Positions 57,775-64,000 of a DNA stretch of 64,000 bases are shown piece by piece. Location of the stretch: contig NZ_LGDW01000455.1 in the NCBI RefSeq assembly GCF_001280005.1, forward strand, positions 1 through 64,000, given 5' to 3'. This DNA comes from Streptomyces sp. NRRL WC-3618. GTDB lineage: Bacteria > Actinomycetota > Actinomycetes > Streptomycetales > Streptomycetaceae. Under the pieces are notes generated by a model, which was given only the letters and a program-made list of their open reading frames with translations, was not told the origin of the DNA and made no database searches. Every line of letters begins with the position of its first letter. The first letter of the stretch is position 1. Made by a program: the position numbers and the translations under genes.

Positions 57775-59267
57775 GCGTCGGCTCCGGCCGACCCGTTCGA
57801 TCCGGGGGATCCGGGGGATTCGAGGGCTCCGGCCGCTTCGGCGGACTTGCGGGCCACCTGGGCGCGGACGGCGTACCAGCCCGCGACCAGGGCCCCGGCG
57901 ATCAGCGGGAGACACAGCACGGTGGTGCGGCCGGCGCCGCCGTCGGCGTACATCAGGACGAGGACGGAGGCGAGGAAGGCCAGCGTCACGAGCTCGGTCC
58001 ACGGGGAGCCGGGGAGGCGGTAGCTCGGGCGGGTCAGCTCGCCGTTCTCGGTCTTCCGCCAGAACACCAGGTGGCAGACCATGATCATGCCCCAGGTGGC
58101 GAGGATGCCGATCGCGGCGAAGTTCAGCACGATCTCGAAGGCGTCGGCGGGGACGACGAAGTTCAGGCCGACGCCGAGGACGCAGAAGCCGCTGGTGAGC
58201 AGGATGCCGCCGTACGGGACCTGGCTGCGGCTCATGTTGCCGGTGAACTTCGGCGCGGAGCCGGACATCGCCATGGAGCGGAGGATGCGGCCGGTGGAGT
58301 ACAGGCCAGAGTTAAGGGACGACATGGCCGCCGTGAGGACGACCAGGTTCATCACGCCGCCGGCCGCCGGGATGCCGATGTTGGACAGGACGGTCACGAA
58401 GGGGCTCTCGCCCGACGTGTACTTGTTCCACGGCAGCAGCATCGACAGGAGGATGACCGAGCCGACGTAGAAGACGCCCACTCGCCACATGATCGAGTTG
58501 ATCGCCTTCGGCATGATCTTCTCGGGGTTCTCGGTCTCGCCCGCCGTGACACCGACGAGTTCGACGGAGGCGTAGGCGAAGACGACGCCCTGGATGATCA
58601 GCAGCATGGGCAGCAGGCCGTTGGGGAAGATGCCGCCGTTGTCGGTGATCAGGGACGGGCCGGGGGTGGTGCCGTCGACCTGGTGCTGGGTGACCAGCAG
58701 GAAGATGCCGATCAGCATGAAGACGACGAGGGCGCTGACCTTGATGATGGCGAACCAGAACTCCAGTTCACCGAACATCCGCACCGAGATCAGGTTCACG
58801 GTGAGGACGACCCCCAGGGCGATCAGCGCGAGCACCCACTGCGGGATGTCGGAGAACAGGCCCCAGTAGTGGGTGTAGAGGGCCACCGCGGTGATGTCGG
58901 CGATGCCGGTGGTGGCCCAGTTCAGGAAGTACATCCAGCCCGCGGTGTACGCGCCCTTCTCGCCCAGGAACTCACGGGCGTACGACACGAAGGCGCCGGA
59001 CGAGGGCCGGTACAGGACGAGTTCGCCCAGTGCCCGCACGACGAGGAAGGCGAAGATTCCGCAGACCGCGTAGGCGATGAAGAGGGACGGGCCGGCGTCG
59101 GCCAGCCGGCCGCCGGCGCCGAGGAACAGGCCGGTGCCGATGGCACCGCCGATGGCGATCATGTTGACGTGCCGGGACTTCAGCGACTTGCTGTAGCCCG
59201 CGTCACCGGCGTCCACGTGTACGGCCTTCTTCTGTGCCGCACCGTCCTGCAGGAATTGCTCGCTCAC
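57771..59267 (-). CDS. Amino acid permease (APC family, AnsP-like)
   Basis: 498 residues from GTG 59267, overlapping the regulator stop. Twelve membrane segments with the APC family start [21 protein letters not shown] and [28 protein letters not shown], as in asparagine/GABA permeases. Its neighbours (asparaginase, aspartase, glutaminase) make asparagine or glutamine the likely substrate. Confidence 0.92.
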   Translation of the reverse strand: MSEQFLQDGAAQKKAVHVDAGDAGYSKSLKSRHVNMIAIGGAIGTGLFLGAGGRLADAGPSLFIAYAVCGIFAFLVVRALGELVLYRPSSGAFVSYAREFLGEKGAYTAGWMYFLNWATTGIADITAVALYTHYWGLFSDIPQWVLALIALGVVLTVNLISVRMFGELEFWFAIIKVSALVVFMLIGIFLLVTQHQVDGTTPGPSLITDNGGIFPNGLLPMLLIIQGVVFAYASVELVGVTAGETENPEKIMPKAINSIMWRVGVFYVGSVILLSMLLPWNKYTSGESPFVTVLSNIGIPAAGGVMNLVVLTAAMSSLNSGLYSTGRILRSMAMSGSAPKFTGNMSRSQVPYGGILLTSGFCVLGVGLNFVVPADAFEIVLNFAAIGILATWGMIMVCHLVFWRKTENGELTRPSYRLPGSPWTELVTLAFLASVLVLMYADGGAGRTTVLCLPLIAGALVAGWYAVRAQVARKSAEAAGALESPGSPGSNGSAGADA

Positions 59268-60007
59268 GCCTCGGGTCCGCCTTCCGGGGATGTTTCTGCG
59301 GGGGTGTCCTTGTGCGCGGCGCGCACGATGTCGGTGAGGGTCGTGGAGACCCGGTCGAGGTGGTGGGACATGGCCGCCACCGCGTCGTGTTCGCTGCGGT
59401 CGATCAGCGCCTCGACGATCGCCCGGTGCTCGCGGTTGGACTGCTCGCGTCTGCCGCCCAGCTCGTTGAGGAAGGCCGACTGACGGGCCAGCGCGTCGCG
59501 GATCTCCTCGATCACCCGGCGGAACACCGGGTTCTGGGCGGCCTGCGCCACGGCCAGATGGAAGAGGGAGTCCATGGCGACCCACGCCGTGGTGTCGGTC
59601 TCGTGCTCCATGCGGTCCAGCAGGTGCGCGAGGTGGTCGAGGTCCTCGGGTGTCCGTCGCAGGGCCGCGTAGCCGGCGACCGGGATCTCGACGTGCCGGC
59701 GCACTTCGAGGAGGTCGCTGGCCGCGTAGTCGCCGAAGGTGGGGTCCTCGACGGTGCTGGACACCACGAAGGTGCCCTTGCCGGTCCGGGAGACGGTCAG
59801 GCCCATGGTCTGCAGGGCCCGCAGGGCCTCCCGCAGCACGGGTCGGCTCACCTCGAGGCGCCGGCACAGCTCGGCCTCGGAGGGGAGCTTGTCCCCCACG
59901 GCGTAGTCTCCGCGCTCGATGGCGCTGCGCAGATGACCGAGAACCGCTTCCATCGCGCTGACGCGCCGCGGCACCGAGCCACCTGTCTGGCTGTCTGACA
60001 GGTTCAC
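59264..60007 (-). CDS. FadR-subfamily GntR regulator
   Basis: 247 residues. N-terminal winged helix ([42 protein letters not shown]) and an all-helical FCD ligand domain with Asp/His metal-ligand candidates ([24 protein letters not shown]). It leads the operon and probably represses it until an amide amino acid or dicarboxylate binds. Candidate palindromic sites lie just upstream. Confidence 0.92.
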   Translation of the reverse strand: MNLSDSQTGGSVPRRVSAMEAVLGHLRSAIERGDYAVGDKLPSEAELCRRLEVSRPVLREALRALQTMGLTVSRTGKGTFVVSSTVEDPTFGDYAASDLLEVRRHVEIPVAGYAALRRTPEDLDHLAHLLDRMEHETDTTAWVAMDSLFHLAVAQAAQNPVFRRVIEEIRDALARQSAFLNELGGRREQSNREHRAIVEALIDRSEHDAVAAMSHHLDRVSTTLTDIVRAAHKDTPAETSPEGGPEA

Positions 60008-60023
60008 GGAGGTGATCCTGCGG

Positions 60024-60074
60024 GTGACGAGAGGGGGCTGTCAAGGGTTCGCGACCCGCGAATCACCTCGTCAC
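60024..60074. promoter_or_regulatory. Nested palindromes in front of the FadR-led operon
   Basis: GTGACGAG (60024-60031) and CTCGTCAC (60067-60074) flank an inner palindrome TTCGCG-ACC-CGCGAA (60048-60062). Lying 17-67 bases upstream of the regulator start, they are good candidates for its operator. Confidence 0.5.
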
Positions 60075-60786
60075 GAGGGACGGGGTGATTCTTCCCGGCG
60101 GGAAATCCGTGGGGATCCTGCCGGGACGGTAGGAGCCGGGAGGCGTGCCGCAGGGTCGAAGGCTCCGTGCACACGGCCTGACCAACCGCACAACGGCGTT
60201 CTCGCCGCCGGCCCGGCGGATGGGGTCGGCGGCCAGGCTCGCAGTTCCTGCGGTTCCAGGGAGCCGGCCACCATCGGGGGCGCCACCCTGCGGAACCGGC
60301 TCGGCGTGCGCCCTGGGTGGCCGACGAGGACGGGGACCGGTTGCGCTCGAAGGGTGTCGCTGCCGGACGCTGTAGACGGACCCGACGCATTCGGTGCCGT
60401 CTTCGCCTACGGAGAAGCGGGACCTCAGGCGTCCCAGCACTGACGGACTTCCGCGGCACCCGAATCCTGGCTCGGCTCTGGCCGCCGACGAGGCTTGTGG
60501 GCGCCGTCGCGCCCGTGGCGCATCCCCGACGTCAGCCGGAGACGAACACGGGCTCGACGCGATGTGGGCAGCGCGAGCCGGGCGCGGACAGGCGTGGGCC
60601 ACGCGCCGTTCGCCGAGCACGCCGCCGCCCGGCGCTGTGCCGCCTCGGTGCCGCTGACGGCGGCAGGGCCGTGCGAGACCTCTACCGGGGCATGGGGGCC
60701 CTGGGAGGACGCTCGCCACGGCCCCCGCGCTCCCGGCCGGACGTACGAGCGGTGCCGTCTGGCCCTGAGTGCCCAGTCGCCAGTGC
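60075..60786. other. Gene-free stretch before uppP 3' end
   Basis: About 710 bases between the operator region and the end of uppP. Open frames exist on both strands but none shows a domain, signal or membrane segment I recognise. It may be a degraded gene or simply the promoter region plus decayed DNA. Confidence 0.45.
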
Positions 60787-61620
60787 TCAGTTCAGTACGC
60801 CCGTGCCCAGCAGCCCGAGGAGCAGCACACCCACGATGATCCGGTAGATCACGAAGGCGTTGAAGGAGTGCTTGGCGACGAACTTCAGCAGCCAGGCGAT
60901 GGAGCCGTAGGCGACGACGAAGGACACCGCCGTACCGACGGCCAGCGGCGCGACCCCCACTCCCGCGCCGAGCGCGTCCTTCAGCTCGTACAGGCCCGCA
61001 CCGGTCAGGGCGGGGATGCCCAGGAAGAAGGAGAGCCGGGTGGCGGCGACCCGGTCGAGGTCCAGGATCAGGGCCGTCGACATGGTGGCGCCGGAGCGGG
61101 AGAAACCGGGGAAGAGGAGAGCGAGGATCTGTGAACTGCCCACCAGCATCGCGTCCTTGAGGCTGGTGTCGTCCTCGCCGCGCTTGTGCCGGCCCATCTG
61201 GTCCGCGGCCCACATCACGCCGCTTCCGACGATCAGCGAGGCGGCGACCACCCACAGCGAGGCCAGCGGGCCCTCGATCAGCGGCTTGGCGGCGAGGCCC
61301 ACGACGACGATCGGGATCGTGGCGTAGATGACCCACCAGGCGAACTTGTAGTCGTGGTGGTAACGCTCCTCGCGGTTCCTCAGACCCCTCCCCCAGGCGG
61401 AGACGATCCGGACGATGTCCTTGAAGAAGTACACGAACACCGCGGCGATCGCGCCGACCTGGATGACGGCCGAGAACCCGACCACGGCGTTGTCGTCGAC
61501 GGGGATGTGCATCAGCCCCTCGGTGATCTTCAGGTGGCCGGTCGAGGAGACCGGCAGGAACTCGGTCACCCCCTCGACGGCTCCGAGGACGACGGCCTGA
61601 CCGACGGAGATGGCGCTCAT
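60787..61620 (-). CDS. uppP: Undecaprenyl-diphosphatase
   Basis: 277 residues from ATG 61620. Multi-pass membrane protein with both family signatures: EGVTEFLPVSSTGHL and PGFSRSGATMS. It recycles the lipid carrier of cell wall synthesis; extra copies confer bacitracin tolerance. Confidence 0.95.
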   Translation of the reverse strand: MSAISVGQAVVLGAVEGVTEFLPVSSTGHLKITEGLMHIPVDDNAVVGFSAVIQVGAIAAVFVYFFKDIVRIVSAWGRGLRNREERYHHDYKFAWWVIYATIPIVVVGLAAKPLIEGPLASLWVVAASLIVGSGVMWAADQMGRHKRGEDDTSLKDAMLVGSSQILALLFPGFSRSGATMSTALILDLDRVAATRLSFFLGIPALTGAGLYELKDALGAGVGVAPLAVGTAVSFVVAYGSIAWLLKFVAKHSFNAFVIYRIIVGVLLLGLLGTGVLN

Positions 61621-61721
61621 GGAATCCAGTTCTGCGGGAGAGGGACGGGCAGCGGCGGAGTCAGTCCTACTACATACCGACCAGGCCCGAGTACACACCG
61701 GTAAGGCCCGAGGGCCCGCGC

Positions 61722-62078
61722 CTACAGCGCCCCGCCCACCCACACGCCCGCGAAGGCCGCCCCGAGACCGGCCAGCACGCTCACCATGACGTTGGCGACA
61801 GCGAAGAGTCCCGCGCCGTCCTCGGCCAGCCGCAGGGTCTCGTACGAGAAGGTCGAGTACGTGGTCAGGGCGCCGCACAGGCCCGTACCCAGGAGCAGTT
61901 GGAGGTTGGGGCCCGGGGCGGCGCCGGTGAGCAGGCCGAGGATCAGGCAGCCGGTGACGTTGACGGCGAGGGTGCCCCAGGGGAAGACGGTGTCGTGGCG
62001 GGACTGGACGAACCTGTCGGTGAGGTAGCGCAGGGGTGCGCCGACCATTCCGCCCGCGATCACGAGCAGCCAGTTCAC
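61722..62078 (-). CDS. crcB: Fluoride channel CrcB/Fluc, second copy
   Basis: 118 residues, four membrane helices: [27 protein letters not shown] and [12 protein letters not shown], the Fluc pore motifs. Starts in an ATGA overlap with the DUF190 gene. With the copy at 62455 it may form a dual-topology heterodimer or two homodimers. Confidence 0.93.
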   Translation of the reverse strand: MNWLLVIAGGMVGAPLRYLTDRFVQSRHDTVFPWGTLAVNVTGCLILGLLTGAAPGPNLQLLLGTGLCGALTTYSTFSYETLRLAEDGAGLFAVANVMVSVLAGLGAAFAGVWVGGAL

Positions 62079-62458
62079 AACGACTTCTTACCCTTCTCGT
62101 CCGTTTCGCCCGGTTTCCCGTCGGCCCGGCCGACGTGTCTGATGACCTCGCAGTCGTCGAGGATCACCAGTCCCTCGGTGACGAGTTCGTCGAGCTGCGG
62201 CAGGAAGGACCGGACGTGTTCCTCGGTGTCGACGATGACGATCGCGACCGGCAGGTCCTCGCTGAGGGAGAGCAGGCGCGAGGTGTGGATGAGGGAGGAC
62301 GCGCCGAAGCCCTCGATGCCCCGGAAGACGCTCGCGCCCGCGAGGCCGGCCGCGCGGGCGCGGTGGACGATCTCCGAGTAGAGCGGCCTGTGGTGCCAGG
62401 TGTCGTGCTCGCCGATGAGGACGGTCACGCGCAGGGCGCTGCCGGTCAGCCTGGTCAT
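62075..62458 (-). CDS. DUF190 family protein
   Basis: 127 residues of the PII-like DUF190 family ([42 protein letters not shown]), commonly next to crcB. Overlaps both crcB genes (ATGA at each end). Probably a cytoplasmic trimer modulating fluoride export; its ligand is unknown. Confidence 0.9.
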   Translation of the reverse strand: MTRLTGSALRVTVLIGEHDTWHHRPLYSEIVHRARAAGLAGASVFRGIEGFGASSLIHTSRLLSLSEDLPVAIVIVDTEEHVRSFLPQLDELVTEGLVILDDCEVIRHVGRADGKPGETDEKGKKSL

Positions 62459-62913
62459 CGTCGCCTCCGCTTCAGGGTCCGGCGGGTCGCGGTCGCCGCG
62501 AGTGTCACGGCGGTGAGCGCCGCGAGCAGGGTCGCGGCGAGGTAGGCGAGGCCGGTGCCGGGGTGGCCGTGGTCGACCAGTTTCCGGATGTCGACCGCGT
62601 ACGTCGAGAAGGTGGTGAACCCGCCGAGGACACCGGTGCCGAAGAAGGGGCGGACGAGGCGGTGGGCGGCCCACGTCTCCGTGATGACCACCATGAACAC
62701 GCCGATCACGGCACAGCCGACGACGTTGGTCCAGAAGGTGACCCAGGGGAAACCACCGGCCTGGGTGGGCCACGCGAGGGAGGCCGCGTACCGGGCCGAG
62801 GCGCCGATCGCGCCGCCGATCGCGACCACCGCGACGACGGGTGACTGCCCGTGCAGGAGGGAAGGGCGCGCCCGGGCGGCTACGGTCCCGGTCGTGGTGT
62901 CGGGGGCTGTCAT
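62455..62913 (-). CDS. crcB: Fluoride channel CrcB/Fluc, first copy
   Basis: 152 residues from ATG 62913. Motifs [32 protein letters not shown] and [13 protein letters not shown] longer, more basic N-terminus and Arg-rich C-terminus (RRTLKRRRR) distinguish it from the second copy. First gene of the three-gene operon. I looked for a fluoride riboswitch upstream and did not find one. Confidence 0.92.
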   Translation of the reverse strand: MTAPDTTTGTVAARARPSLLHGQSPVVAVVAIGGAIGASARYAASLAWPTQAGGFPWVTFWTNVVGCAVIGVFMVVITETWAAHRLVRPFFGTGVLGGFTTFSTYAVDIRKLVDHGHPGTGLAYLAATLLAALTAVTLAATATRRTLKRRRR

Positions 62914-63208
62914 GGTCGTACGTCTCCTACTCGCCGCGCCCGGACGTGCGGGCGCACCTGTTCGCGCAAGTAGGGACCGTTGGCGGCGCCCTTGCCGCGG
63001 TTCGGGTACGGCGGGCCCCACCGCCGCGCCGCGAGCGGAGATCGCGGCCGGTCAACAGGTTAACGCCGGGGGCGTGGGGGCCGCACCCGGGTCAGGTGGG
63101 CGACAGAGCGCCCGAAACGGGCGCCGGGGGGGCGCGACCGGCCCCCGCCGCCCTGCGGCATGCTCCACCCACCCGGCCCACCCGGTCGCCTGCGGGCGCC
63201 CTCGCCGA

Positions 63209-63496
63209 TCACCACCCCTTCTCGAACATGCGAGCCACCTCGGCGATACGAACCTCGTCGGGGCGGTAGAACGTGCGCCAGCCGATCCTCTTCGTCCGGA
63301 CCATGCCGATGCCCGCGAGCAGACCCAGGTGGGTGTGGGCGACGGAGCGGCGAACGCCCAGTTTCGCGGCGACGGCCGCCGCCGTGACGCCGTCCTCGAC
63401 CGGATCGCCGTGCCGTTGGCGCGGGAAGTGCGCGGCCGGGTCCTTCAGCCACTCCAGGATCTCCAGGCGTTGCCCGCCTACGGGCCTCTTCAGCAT
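63209..63496 (-). CDS. ArsR-type winged-helix regulator
   Basis: 95 residues from ATG 63496, with GAGGAGG 4-5 bases upstream. Helix-turn-helix: VTAAAVAAKLGVRRSVAHTHLGLLAGIGMV, then a beta wing RTKRIGWRTFYRPDE. No Cys metal site, so not a classic metal sensor. Target unknown. Confidence 0.85.
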   Translation of the reverse strand: MLKRPVGGQRLEILEWLKDPAAHFPRQRHGDPVEDGVTAAAVAAKLGVRRSVAHTHLGLLAGIGMVRTKRIGWRTFYRPDEVRIAEVARMFEKGW

Positions 63497-63781
63497 CGCG
63501 CCTCCTCGTCCCGGCTCCCGCGTGCCGTGTTCCCCAATGTCCCGCAGTTGAGGCCGCCGCGTCCGGGGCTTCGCACCTCTTGGCCGAGGTCGACCCCCTA
63601 CTGCCGCGTACGCGCGATCGAGCAAGCCCTTGCATCCCGGCGCACAGGGGCCCGGCCGCTCCCCCACGGGCGGCAGGGCATGTGTCGCTTCGGGCTCAGC
63701 GGTGGCTGAACCACGTCATCGCGGGGAGCGCCCCCGCCCCGATCCCGTCGGTTTTCATGCATACGCATTAACATGGGGTGC

Positions 63782-64000
63782 ATGGCAGCGAACAAGCCCG
63801 GTACAGAGCTGGCGGACCAGTGGCGGGACATCCTGGCGGCTCATGCGCGCACGATGTGCGAGATCGACCGCGCGCTCCATCCGCACGGCCTGGGCGCCAG
63901 TGACTTCGAGGTCCTCGACGTCCTCGTCTCCGATGCGGTCGCCGCGACGGACGACTGCGGCCAGGCCGATCAGTGCCGGGTGCAGGACATCGCCGGCCGG
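63782..64000 (+). CDS. MarR-family regulator (5' part, runs off the window)
   Basis: The first 73 codons from ATG 63782: MAANKPGTELADQWRDILAAH, EIDRALHPHGLGASDFEVLDVLVSDA, which is the MarR dimerisation helix and first wing-helix region. The rest lies beyond 64000. The region before it has a short palindrome ATGC-ATAC-GCAT (63758-63769), a possible autoregulatory site. Confidence 0.8.
   Translation, partial: MAANKPGTELADQWRDILAAHARTMCEIDRALHPHGLGASDFEVLDVLVSDAVAATDDCGQADQCRVQDIAGR

Noticed and set aside
60075..60786. A protein gene in the gap before uppP
   Set aside because: Frames on both strands are short or Arg/Pro-rich without recognisable features.
62914..63060. Fluoride riboswitch upstream of the crcB operon
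   Set aside because: I could not find the conserved fluoride aptamer core on the minus strand.

Overview
The window is chromosomal DNA of a Streptomyces or very close relative. Base composition and third codon positions are extremely GC-rich, many genes are joined by ATGA/GTGA stop-start overlaps, and the gene content is typical of the genus (DUF6243 protein, Rv1733c-like membrane protein, GH62/GH75/CE7 secreted hydrolases, DhaKLM, an abundant Streptomyces intergenic repeat).

Positions 1-28568 hold the most interesting part, a nonribosomal peptide locus. A zinc-type alcohol dehydrogenase (103-1137) faces a two-gene branched-chain 2-oxoacid dehydrogenase set (1155-4419) in which E1-beta and the E2 lipoyl-acyltransferase are fused into one protein. 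Divergently transcribed from it is one long plus-strand operon: a PLP enzyme that closely resembles archaeal cysteate synthase (4672-5991); three NRPS proteins (6053-13693, 13700-20011, 20093-24046) with domain order C-A-T-C-A-T-E / C-A-T-C-T-E / C-A-T-TE; an MbtH protein; a type II thioesterase; an SDR with the insertion seen in mycofactocin-linked enzymes; and a free-standing A-T protein (25929-28568). The assembly line has five modules. My reading of the specificity pockets is Val, an acidic residue (aspartate-like pocket with Lys278 and His322), Thr, no A domain, and one unassigned. E domains make residues 2 and 4 D-configured, and the following proteins start with DCL-type C domains, as expected. 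I infer that the acidic residue may be cysteate, the sulfonate analogue of aspartate, made by the first gene of the operon, and that the A-less fourth module is charged in trans by the Thr-type A-T protein, perhaps after oxidation by the SDR. The branched-chain dehydrogenase may supply an N-acyl starter to the first, EntF-like C domain. No transporter or regulator for this locus is visible in the window. A perfect 13-bp terminator hairpin closes the operon.

Positions 28.6-49.9 kb are ordinary Streptomyces accessory genome: a secreted CBM13-GH62 arabinofuranosidase, a truncated hemerythrin-like gene, a PhyH-type Fe/2-oxoglutarate oxygenase coupled to a 107-residue protein, an excalibur-domain protein, the dihydroxyacetone kinase operon dhaKLM, a GH75 chitosanase, a second secreted protein with the same Gly-rich C-terminal anchor as the excalibur protein, a PrmC-like methyltransferase, a GNAT, a quinone oxidoreductase, a molybdopterin oxidoreductase with its flavin reductase, a decayed amidohydrolase gene, a CE7 esterase, hydrolases, methyltransferases and a short Rho paralogue.

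Positions 49.9-64.0 kb carry a D-Ala-D-Ala carboxypeptidase, a two-gene membrane glycosyltransferase operon, a five-gene amide amino acid utilisation operon (FadR regulator, permease, asparaginase, aspartase, glutaminase), UppP, a crcB-DUF190-crcB fluoride-export operon, an ArsR-type regulator and the start of a MarR-type regulator that runs off the end. I saw no tRNA, rRNA, CRISPR array, insertion sequence or prophage gene.
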